Shown here: one piece after another, positions 16,066-22,578 of the stretch
How positions within the stretch are numbered: the first letter of the stretch is position 1
Layout: the number at the start of each line of letters is the position of its first letter
Assembly (NCBI GenBank): GCA_025462885.1
Contig: JAOAPN010000015.1
Location: 107,857-171,856, forward strand
DNA: 64,000 nucleotides
From: Acidobacteriaceae bacterium
Lineage (GTDB): Bacteria > Acidobacteriota > Terriglobia > Terriglobales > Acidobacteriaceae
Reading direction: 5' to 3'
The notes under the pieces: model-generated
Told to the model about the DNA's origin: nothing
The model's database searches: none
The model's input: only the letters and a program-made list of their open reading frames with translations
Position numbers and translations under genes: made by a program

Positions 16066-17646
16066 GTGGGACATTTGCGGACATCCAGGCAATTCGGACC
16101 TGATTTTCGAGTGGGAGAGAAGCGACTCGACTCCTGGAAAGAGATTGCGGCTTACTTTGGGAAAGATGTGCGGACGGTCCGGCGATGGGAGCGGGACCGT
16201 CAGCTTCCAGTCCACCGAATTCCCGGAAGTGACCGGAGTGGGGTGTTTGCCTACGTCTCGGAGATGGAATCCTGGCTGCACCGGGCGAAACGCGAAGAAG
16301 AAGCCACGGGTAAGGAATACGCCGGGGGTGAAGTCGGTGTAGATCTGGGTTCCGGGGAGCGCAGGAGAACGCCGGGACGGCGAGCGACGGATAGCCGGGC
16401 GGACCAGCCTATTGCCGCGATACATCAAACCTTCCCTCCTGGGCCTCTTCCGATTCAACCGGTGGCATGGACGCCTAAGCTCCAGGATCGCCGTAAAGCC
16501 TGGTCTGGTCCGGTTCGGTGGCGTACGGGCGCAGTGTCGGCTGGAATGATTGTCGTTCTGTTGGTGGCGGCCCTGCCGTTCGTATCCGGACAGATGCGCG
16601 TTAAGGCACTCAAGATCTTTCCGCGCTGGGGGAGGCAGGATTCGGACGCCCGGAGTCTTTATGTGCGGGGAAGAACTGCGTGGAACCTGCGGACGGAGGA
16701 GTCCTTGAAGCAGGCGATCGATCTGTTTACGCAGTCGATCGTTCACGATCCGGACTATGCTCCGGCCTACGCGGGGCTGGCGGACAGCTATATTCTGCTG
16801 CGGCAGTATGGCCATATGCCGGACTCCGAGGCATTTCCGCGGGCGATAGCGGCGAGCGAACAGGCACTGCGGCTGGATCGGAATTCGGCTGAGGCGCACC
16901 GGACGTATGGGATGCTGCTGAACTCCTGGCTGTGGAACTTTCCGGCGGCGGAACGGGAGTTTCGGCGGGCGATTACCCTGGAGCCCAAGGATGCGCAGAG
17001 CCACCACTGGTATGCGACGGCGCTGTCCTCGGAGGGGCGATTCGAGGATTCGTTGCGGGAGATCGATATTGCGCAGCAACTGGAGCCCGAGTCGCTGGTG
17101 GTACTGGCGAATCGTGGATTTCTGATGGAGTATGTGGATGTGGATCAGGCAGTACACGACCTGCAAGAGATGGAAGCAAAGTATCCGAACGCTTCGTTTG
17201 TCCACTCCCATCTGGCCAGGGCTTATCTGAAAAAAGATGACGTGAGAAATTTCGTGAAGGAGGAGAGGCAGAAAGCGATCCTGCTTCCGGATATGGCGGA
17301 GATCGCGCTGATGGATGAGGTGCAACGTGACAGCGCAGGCCATCCTTCGTCGACGGTCGTAGGGCGGCTTGCGGAGGGCTATGGAAGATTGACGGACTCT
17401 GGAGGGCAGTACGCGACGCGGGCCGCCTATTTTTATGCGCTTGAGAAGAATCCTGAGAAGACTCTGCACTATTTGGAAATCTCGTCGGAGCGCCAGGAGG
17501 ACGATTTCCGGAGTATCCGGTACGAGAAGGTGTACCGCTTTTTGGACTCGAACCCAGAGTTTCAGGCACTTTTGAAGAAGCGGGACACGCCGCGCGGCTC
17601 GCCCCAGGTGAATGTGGCTTCGATGCCGTTGTCCGGGCCAAGGTGA
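16066..17646 (+). CDS. Membrane-anchored HTH and TPR protein
   Basis: 526 aa from a GTG. The N-terminus (about residues 20-65) is a winged/MerR-like HTH: LDSWKEIAAYFGKDVRTVRR, then WERDRQLPVHRIPG. A Pro/Arg-rich linker leads to one membrane segment near residues 160-175 (AGMIVVLLVAALPFV). The C-terminal two thirds are tetratricopeptide-type helical repeats (AIDLFTQSIVHDPDYAPAYA, EAHRTYGMLLN, AEREFRRAITLEPKDAQSHH). Such cytoplasmic DNA-binding plus extracytoplasmic TPR proteins are abundant in Acidobacteriota and are thought to act as CadC/ToxR-style one-component membrane regulators. Target genes and ligand are unknown. The start is uncertain; a Leu/Arg-rich leader precedes the conserved HTH. 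Confidence 0.75.
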   Translation: MGHLRTSRQFGPDFRVGEKRLDSWKEIAAYFGKDVRTVRRWERDRQLPVHRIPGSDRSGVFAYVSEMESWLHRAKREEEATGKEYAGGEVGVDLGSGERRRTPGRRATDSRADQPIAAIHQTFPPGPLPIQPVAWTPKLQDRRKAWSGPVRWRTGAVSAGMIVVLLVAALPFVSGQMRVKALKIFPRWGRQDSDARSLYVRGRTAWNLRTEESLKQAIDLFTQSIVHDPDYAPAYAGLADSYILLRQYGHMPDSEAFPRAIAASEQALRLDRNSAEAHRTYGMLLNSWLWNFPAAEREFRRAITLEPKDAQSHHWYATALSSEGRFEDSLREIDIAQQLEPESLVVLANRGFLMEYVDVDQAVHDLQEMEAKYPNASFVHSHLARAYLKKDDVRNFVKEERQKAILLPDMAEIALMDEVQRDSAGHPSSTVVGRLAEGYGRLTDSGGQYATRAAYFYALEKNPEKTLHYLEISSERQEDDFRSIRYEKVYRFLDSNPEFQALLKKRDTPRGSPQVNVASMPLSGPR

Positions 17647-17785
17647 GCGGGTGCGGAGGTTAGATGGAGGCTTGCGGCGATTTTTCTTGTGAGTTCTCGG
17701 AAAAGGGGATACAAAGGGGGAGCCGGAATGGTTGGGTTCTGTGCGGGTTTCTCCGTTTTGTTTCGTTGATTTGAGAGGGTTTCCG

Positions 17786-18040
17786 ATGGCTGGTATGGCG
17801 CAGGTAGCGGTTCGCGAAGTAATGGACATTCGGCAGGCATCGGACTACCTGGGGATCAGCGGCGATACGCTGTATCGATATGCGTCCGAAGGTTTCGTAC
17901 CGGCGTTCAAGCTGGGGAACCGATGGCGCTTCAAGAAGAGCCTGCTGGATTCGTGGATGGACGAGAAGTCGGGCGTAAAAATTGCAGAGCCGGTTGTGGT
18001 CGAGCCGAGGCAGAAGAAGCCGGTGGGCCGGGCTCGTTAG
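17786..18040 (+). CDS. Small helix-turn-helix (excisionase-family) DNA-binding protein
   Basis: 84 aa from the ATG at 17786, preceded by GAGAGGG at a good distance; an upstream in-frame GTG (17732) would add 18 unlikely residues. The domain MDIRQASDYLGISGDTLYRY, then ASEGFVPAFKLGNRWRFKKS and LLDSWM is the MerR-like HTH shared by phage excisionases and small chromosomal regulators. A basic tail (QKKPVGRAR) ends the protein. There is no integrase nearby, so a chromosomal regulator is more likely than a prophage remnant. It is followed by its own terminator. Confidence 0.8.
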   Translation: MAGMAQVAVREVMDIRQASDYLGISGDTLYRYASEGFVPAFKLGNRWRFKKSLLDSWMDEKSGVKIAEPVVVEPRQKKPVGRAR

Positions 18041-18064
18041 TTTTAGATAGGTGGAAATTTGGGG

Positions 18065-18092
18065 AGGGCCCGCTGATAGCTGGGCTCTTTTT
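18065..18092 (+). terminator. Rho-independent terminator of the small HTH gene
   Basis: AGGGCCC (18065-18071) pairs with GGGCTCT (18082-18088) with one G-T wobble, then a T run to 18092. It lies 25 bp past the stop codon. Confidence 0.8.
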
Positions 18093-18157
18093 CCTGCTTG
18101 ATACGTGCCCTGATCGGTGCTTTATATCCCAACCTGTAGCTGATATCTGCGAAAGCG

Positions 18158-18330
18158 AAATACAGGGGGCCTGACGGGTACCGCGCTTCGAACTGATCCG
18201 CTTCCATCAGAAAAATACAGGGGTTCTGACGGATACCGATGGGCTGACTGGTCCGCTACTAAACAAAATACAGTGGTCCTTCACTACGTTCAGGATGACG
18301 GACGTTTTTGCCACTTCGCTCAGGATGACG
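18158..18330. repeat. Array of AAATACAGGGG boxes followed by CTCAGGATGACG boxes
   Basis: Three boxes start at 18158, 18213 and 18266; the first two read AAATACAGGGG, then two variable bases, CTGACGG and TACCG. They are spaced about 54 bp apart. The third merges into CACTACGTTCAGGATGACG (18282-18300), which is repeated as CACTTCGCTCAGGATGACG at 18312-18330. A further relative (TTTGCTCAGGATGAG) lies at about 19996-20010. The 390-bp gap between the HTH gene and pdxT holds no credible ORF, only this array and, to its right, GACACGCGGTGTC at 18367-18379, a short palindrome. Confidence 0.75.
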
Positions 18331-18431
18331 AGTTTTTTGGCAGGCGGGCTATTTGCCATCGCTCATGACACGCGGTGTCATCTTCGTGGCGAGCATTCTT
18401 GCTCTGATGACGTGGCCAGACCATCAACACT

Positions 18432-19046
18432 TTAGCTTTGACCAGTGGTGCTTTGGCTTTTGACCAGATCCAGAAAGAGTTGGTGGATACGGGTGTCGCT
18501 GCTGAGTTCCGGATGGAAGGTGGCGGCGAGCAGGTGGCCGGAGCGAATCAGGACGGGATAGCCATCGCGGGTTGCAAGTGTCTCGACAGCAGAGCCGGTG
18601 CGGGTGATGCGAGGGGCACGGATGAAGACCATCTCCAGCGGGCCACCGGGAAGAGCAGTTTCGGCGGTGAGGATGGTGGAGTCGATCTGGCGGCCATAAG
18701 CGTTGCGTTCGACGGTGATGTCGAGGGCACCGAGGGACTTCTGGGCGGGATGCTCCACGTCTTTTGCGAGGAGGATTGCACCGGCGCAGGTTCCGAAGGT
18801 AGGGGTAGTCCTGACGAAGTTCTGGAGGACCTCGAAGAAATTATTACGCTCCAGAAACTTCAACATGGTGGTGGATTCTCCGCCGGGCATGATGAGGCCG
18901 GAGACGGTCGGTTTGCCTTCGGCGTCGACGAGATCCTGGGGGGTGCGGATGAGTTTCGGAGTTGCGCCGAGGAGACGGAGGGTCTCCGCGTGGGCCTCGT
19001 AAGCGCCCTGCAGGGCTAAAACACCAATGACAAGAGGAGTGGGCAT
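18432..19046 (-). CDS. pdxT: Pyridoxal 5'-phosphate synthase glutaminase subunit
   Basis: The class I glutamine amidotransferase that supplies ammonia to PdxS in the DXP-independent vitamin B6 route. 204 aa with the family start IGVLALQGAYEAH, the oxyanion strand GLIMPGGESTTM, the nucleophile GTCAGAILL (Cys87) and the His-Glu pair in ATFHPELSSD near residue 178. It is unusual in not being directly next to pdxS: a PPOX-family gene and a 34-codon ORF separate the two, all on the same strand. The leader holds two copies of TGGGATGATYCTATTGC just upstream of the start, of unknown meaning. Confidence 0.96.
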   Translation of the reverse strand: MPTPLVIGVLALQGAYEAHAETLRLLGATPKLIRTPQDLVDAEGKPTVSGLIMPGGESTTMLKFLERNNFFEVLQNFVRTTPTFGTCAGAILLAKDVEHPAQKSLGALDITVERNAYGRQIDSTILTAETALPGGPLEMVFIRAPRITRTGSAVETLATRDGYPVLIRSGHLLAATFHPELSSDTRIHQLFLDLVKSQSTTGQS

Positions 19047-19100
19047 GCTGGGATGATTCTATTGCATGGCTGGGATGATCCTATTGCCTATAAGTAGATC

Positions 19101-19127
19101 AGGCCTCGCGGGGTCGCCGCGAGGCCT
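19101..19127. terminator. Strong GC-rich hairpin between the 34-codon ORF and pdxT
   Basis: AGGCCTCGCG (19101-19110) and CGCGAGGCCT (19118-19127) form a perfect 10-bp stem with a 7-nt loop. There is no T run on either strand. It could attenuate minus-strand transcription before pdxT or stabilise a 3' end. Confidence 0.45.
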
Positions 19128-19150
19128 GGGTGGATAGGAATTGAGAGGGA

Positions 19151-19255
19151 CTACTTCGAGCTGGCGTGGAAGAGCTGCGAGACTGTCGCGAGGAAATGGG
19201 CCGAGCCTGGATTAGCCTTGACTCCACCGTTCAGGATGGACTCGTAATAGTTCAT
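19151..19255 (-). CDS. 34-aa small protein translationally coupled to the PPOX gene
   Basis: The ORF begins MNYYESILNGGV and ends in FHASSK. Its ATG overlaps the TGA of the upstream gene in the classic ATGA arrangement (19252-19255), which argues for coupled translation. Composition is balanced (Asn, Gly, Ser, Ala with aromatic residues) and unlike the Arg/Pro-rich products of out-of-frame reading in this GC-rich genome. There is no membrane segment, Cys pair or known motif. A strong hairpin follows its stop. Function is unknown and it may be missed by gene finders because of length. Confidence 0.55.
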   Translation of the reverse strand: MNYYESILNGGVKANPGSAHFLATVSQLFHASSK

Positions 19256-19887
19256 AGTTCGGTTTTTACTATGCTCGCTGCGCTTAATTTTGCGCGCAGG
19301 GTTTTCACTTCCTGTTCCAGAGAGCCGATGCGTTCGAAGAGGGCTGTGTGTTGAAGCTCTTCGATGGTCCAGCGTTGGGGAATGTGCTGAGGGCAGTTCC
19401 AGTCGAAAGCGGCCAGATGTATTCGAACGGCTCGTTCGGGGCGAGCGCGTTCCGGGATAGAGAGTTGGAGCTTCCAGTTGCCGGCTTCGTTCCACGGGAC
19501 GATCTCTACGTGGCCGAGAATTTTAAGGCGTGTCTGGTGGGGGTAGTCCATGAGGAAAAGGGCAGCTTTATCGCTGGTGCGGAGGTTTCCGGTGGTAATG
19601 TACTGGCGGTTGCCGGTGACGTCGGCGTAGGCGAGGGTGTGATCGTCGAGGACGCGGAGGAAGCCGGTGGGGCCTCCTCGAAACTGGATATAGGGCCAGC
19701 CGGTCTCGCCTACGGTGGCGATATAGAAGCTGTCGCGGGCGGCGATGAAGGATTTTTCATCGTCGGTGAAGGAGTCGTTAGCGGGGCCGCGCTCGGTCAG
19801 CTTTTCATTGGCGGGGCGGCTCCCCATTTCGCGTTGGACAGCCCGGACGTTGTCGGTAAAGGTGAGGGTGGAGAATTGATGGGCCAT
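19252..19887 (-). CDS. Pyridoxamine 5'-phosphate oxidase-family FMN-binding protein
   Basis: 211 aa with the split-barrel flavin fold: FIAARDSFYIATVGETGWPY, IQFRGGPTGFLRVLDDHTLA, then DVTGNRQYITTGNLRTSDKAALFLMDYP. These match the PPOX group annotated as general stress or pyridoxamine oxidase-like proteins rather than true PdxH, which has different C-terminal residues. A coiled C-terminal segment (ERIGSLEQEVKTLRAKLSA) is added. It lies between pdxS and pdxT on the same strand, so a link to B6 metabolism is suggested by position only. Confidence 0.8.
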   Translation of the reverse strand: MAHQFSTLTFTDNVRAVQREMGSRPANEKLTERGPANDSFTDDEKSFIAARDSFYIATVGETGWPYIQFRGGPTGFLRVLDDHTLAYADVTGNRQYITTGNLRTSDKAALFLMDYPHQTRLKILGHVEIVPWNEAGNWKLQLSIPERARPERAVRIHLAAFDWNCPQHIPQRWTIEELQHTALFERIGSLEQEVKTLRAKLSAASIVKTEL

Positions 19888-20065
19888 TGGATTGGCCTTC
19901 TTCCTGAAGCGGTAGGGTCACGCTCTGAAGATGAGATCAAGGGTGGTAGGGGTGAGATTCAGGATTGTTGCGAATTGGAGAAACAGATCTGTCGCTTTGC
20001 TCAGGATGAGGATTTCGTCGACGGATGACAGCTTCATCGGGTAGGGGCTGTAGGCGCACGATCTA

Positions 20066-20095
20066 AATAGAAACGGCCTGCTTGGGAGCAGGCCG
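20066..20095 (-). terminator. Rho-independent terminator of pdxS
   Basis: CGGCCTGCT (20074-20082) and AGCAGGCCG (20087-20095) make a perfect 9-bp stem with a 4-nt loop. On the minus strand it is followed by TTTCTATTT. It starts 20 bp past the pdxS stop. Confidence 0.88.
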
Positions 20096-20114
20096 TGTGT
20101 ATTGCGGGGACTGC

Positions 20115-21086
20115 TTATACGCCGCGGGTTTGCATGAGGTACTTTTCTTCGATGGCGGCTGCTGCGAGGCCTTTCATCGAACCGATAACGGCTTCGCAGG
20201 CTTCGGCGACGATGTGTGGGTCGTTGAAGTGGGTGGTGGCGAGGACGATGGCCTTGGCGCGGGAGACGGCTTCGTCGCGCTCGAGGGGATTGTTCTCGAC
20301 GTCAAGCGGGGTCGCGCCTTCCTTCATGAAGATGCCGGAGCCGACGAAGACAGTCTCGGCGCCGAGTTGCATCATGAGAGCTGCATCGGCAGGGGTAGCG
20401 ATGCCGCCGGCGGAGAAGTTGGGGACGGGCAGCTTGCCGGTCTTGGCGATCATCTGAATGAGCTCGTAGGGAGCGCCGTGGACCTTGGCGGCGTTGTAGA
20501 GTTCTTCGTCGCCGAGGACGGTGAGAGCCTTGATCTCGCGGACGATCTGGCGCATGTGCTGGACGGCGTGAACGACGTCGCCGGTGCCGGGTTCACCCTT
20601 GGTGCGAATCATGGCTGCGCCTTCTGCGATGCGACGACAGGCCTCTCCGAGGTTCCGGGCTCCGCAGACGAAGGGGGTGGTGAAGGCGTGCTTGTCGATG
20701 TGGTAGACCTCATCGGCGGGGGTGAGGACCTCGGACTCGTCGATGAAGTCGACGCCGAGGGTCTGGAGGACCTGGGCTTCGGCGAAGTGGCCGATGCGGG
20801 CCTTGGCCATGACGGGAATGGAGACGGCAGCGATGATCTGCTTGATGAGCTTGGGGTTCGCCATGCGGGCGACGCCACCCTCAGCGCGGATCATAGCGGG
20901 GACGCGTTCGAGCGCCATGACGGAGATGGCGCCGGCTTCCTCGGCGATGCGTGCCTGCTCGACGTTCATGACGTCCATGATGACGCCGCCCTTGAGCATC
21001 TCGGCCAGGCCGGTCTTGAGTCGCAGGGAGGAGGAGCTGAAGTTGCCGCTACCGTTCTGGGTGCCGTTGTTCGCGTGAGTTGCCAT
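20115..21086 (-). CDS. pdxS: Pyridoxal 5'-phosphate synthase lyase subunit
   Basis: 323 aa TIM-barrel enzyme that builds PLP from ribose 5-phosphate, glyceraldehyde 3-phosphate and ammonia delivered by PdxT. Very highly conserved: AGAISVMALERVPAMIRAEG, the Schiff-base Lys in PVMAKARIGHF, the second Lys in MIRTKGEPGTGDVVHAV, and FSAGGIATPADAALMMQLGA. A short insert ATPLDVENNPLERDE lies in the C-terminal part. The N-terminal approximately 25 residues (Thr/Asn/Ser rich) precede the conserved start. GGAG is found 8 nt upstream of the ATG. Its own terminator separates it from the next gene, so pdxT is probably transcribed independently. Confidence 0.97.
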   Translation of the reverse strand: MATHANNGTQNGSGNFSSSSLRLKTGLAEMLKGGVIMDVMNVEQARIAEEAGAISVMALERVPAMIRAEGGVARMANPKLIKQIIAAVSIPVMAKARIGHFAEAQVLQTLGVDFIDESEVLTPADEVYHIDKHAFTTPFVCGARNLGEACRRIAEGAAMIRTKGEPGTGDVVHAVQHMRQIVREIKALTVLGDEELYNAAKVHGAPYELIQMIAKTGKLPVPNFSAGGIATPADAALMMQLGAETVFVGSGIFMKEGATPLDVENNPLERDEAVSRAKAIVLATTHFNDPHIVAEACEAVIGSMKGLAAAAIEEKYLMQTRGV

Positions 21087-21329
21087 GGAAATTCTCCTTG
21101 CGCTCTGCGGAGAGGCGCAGCTTGTATTTAAGGAAGTATGCCGCAGAAATCTTAGTCTAGCAGTTCATATCCCACTCGGACGAGCGATGACGGCTTTGTT
21201 AATGATACGGCGACTTGTACTTGTATTTCGCCAAATATTCAACGGAGATTTACGGTGCGCTGCGGCCGAAGGTGGAGGCTGAATGGAGCAGATGTGCTTG
21301 AACGCCGTAAATGCCTGAATGGAGGTGTC

Positions 21330-22049
21330 ATGCAGGGTGAACTGACGATCGTAATTCCGTGCAAGAACGAAGTGAAGATGCTGCCGAAGCTGCTGGCTTC
21401 GTTGTCCCGGCAAGACTATGACGGGATGGCGCAGACCCGGGTGCTGGTGGCGGACGCGGGTTCGACGGACGGAACGGTGGAGGTGGCGCTGACGTTTCGG
21501 GACCGGCTGGCGATCGAGGTGATTCCGGGAGGACTGCCTTCGGTGGGGCGCAATGCGGGAGCGCGGCTGGCGACAACACGATTTGTGCTGTTTCTGGATG
21601 CGGACGTGGAGCTGCCGGAGCCGACCCTGTTGCGTCGTGCGTTGTGGACGATGCGGCGTCGGGAGCTGCACCTGGTGACGACGAACATCGCCTGCCGGCA
21701 TGGCGGGTTCTTCGATGACGCGCTGTATGCGGGAAACAACTTCATGCAGTATGTGGGTAGTTTTATGAAGCCGTTCGCGACTGGAATGTTCATGCTGTTC
21801 GAGCGGCGGGTGTTCTGGGAGTTGGGTGGGTTCAACGAGCAGGCGCTGTTTGCGGAGGACTATCTGCTGTCCAAGGGAGTGGCTGCGAAGCGGTTCCGCA
21901 TCATCAAGGGAAAGATTTTCACGACGAATCGTCGGTTTAAAAAGCTAGGGCATGGACGCATGGTGTGGATGTTCTTTCAGACCATGATGCATAGCTGGGA
22001 CGACGACTACTTTCTGCGGGACCGGGGGTATTGGGGTGAGGCGGGGTAG
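21330..22049 (+). CDS. Family 2 glycosyltransferase
   Basis: 239 aa from the ATG at 21330, preceded by GGAGG (21321-21325); an in-frame GTG further upstream (21255) lacks such a site. The GT-A fold is clear: LTIVIPCKNEVKMLPKLLAS, VADAGSTDGT, GRNAGARLATTRFVLFLDAD with the DxD metal site, and a C-terminal GGFNEQALFAEDYLLSKGVA with the ED catalytic base region. No membrane helices are evident. The donor and acceptor cannot be deduced, and no cell-envelope gene cluster surrounds it. Confidence 0.87.
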   Translation: MQGELTIVIPCKNEVKMLPKLLASLSRQDYDGMAQTRVLVADAGSTDGTVEVALTFRDRLAIEVIPGGLPSVGRNAGARLATTRFVLFLDADVELPEPTLLRRALWTMRRRELHLVTTNIACRHGGFFDDALYAGNNFMQYVGSFMKPFATGMFMLFERRVFWELGGFNEQALFAEDYLLSKGVAAKRFRIIKGKIFTTNRRFKKLGHGRMVWMFFQTMMHSWDDDYFLRDRGYWGEAG

Positions 22050-22052
22050 CGG

Positions 22053-22553
22053 CTATGGTTTTAGGTGGGCTTCGGGGATTGCGATGAAGAGAGCTTTCGA
22101 GCGGGCCAGGACTGTTCCGTTGGGGAGTTGGAGTTCGGCCTGGTGATGGAGTTTTCGGCCGGGGGAGCCGTCGTGGTTTTTGGGCCGGGACAGGTGGGTT
22201 GCGGTCAGGATTAAAGGCTGGTGAAGCGGGGCTGGGCGGAGGTAATCGATCTCCATATGGCGGGTCATGGCCAGGACGTTGAGGGGTCGGTTGAGCTTGC
22301 TCATGGCTTCGTCGAGGAGGGTGGCGATGATGCCTCCGTGGATGTAGCCGGGAGGGCCTTCGTGGAGGCGGGTCAGTTCGACGTGGGCAGTGGTGGTGAT
22401 GCGGGTGGGGTCTGAGGTGTCTGGAGTGAAGGCCAGATGGAGGCCCTGCGGGTTGTTGGGGCCACAGCCGAAGCAGTGATTGCCTAGTTCGTCGAGGGAA
22501 GGGTTGGAGTCCATTGATGCTGGGGTGTGGCGGGAATGTTTGGGGATCGGCAT
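22053..22553 (-). CDS. PaaI-family hotdog-fold thioesterase
   Basis: About 166 aa using the ATG at 22553, which has AAAGGA upstream; the longer frame to 22637 overlaps recQ and reads as junk. Motifs CFGCGPNNPQGLHL, PGYIHGGIIATLLDEAMS (the HGG-x-D/E catalytic strand-helix) and MEIDYLRPAPL define acyl-CoA thioesterases of the PaaI/YiiD type. The first 25 residues may be disordered. It lies 25 bp downstream of recQ and is convergent with the glycosyltransferase gene (3 bp gap). Confidence 0.87.
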   Translation of the reverse strand: MPIPKHSRHTPASMDSNPSLDELGNHCFGCGPNNPQGLHLAFTPDTSDPTRITTTAHVELTRLHEGPPGYIHGGIIATLLDEAMSKLNRPLNVLAMTRHMEIDYLRPAPLHQPLILTATHLSRPKNHDGSPGRKLHHQAELQLPNGTVLARSKALFIAIPEAHLKP

Positions 22554-22578
22554 GGGTGTCCTTTCCTTTGACCGGACT

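Noticed and set aside
17786..18040. Excisionase of a second integrated element
   Set aside because: No integrase, att repeat or phage gene lies nearby, and it has its own terminator in an otherwise ordinary chromosomal stretch.
18158..18330. Possible CRISPR array
   Set aside because: Only three short (11-26 nt) imperfect boxes, the flanking sequences between them are not spacer-like, and no cas genes are in the window.
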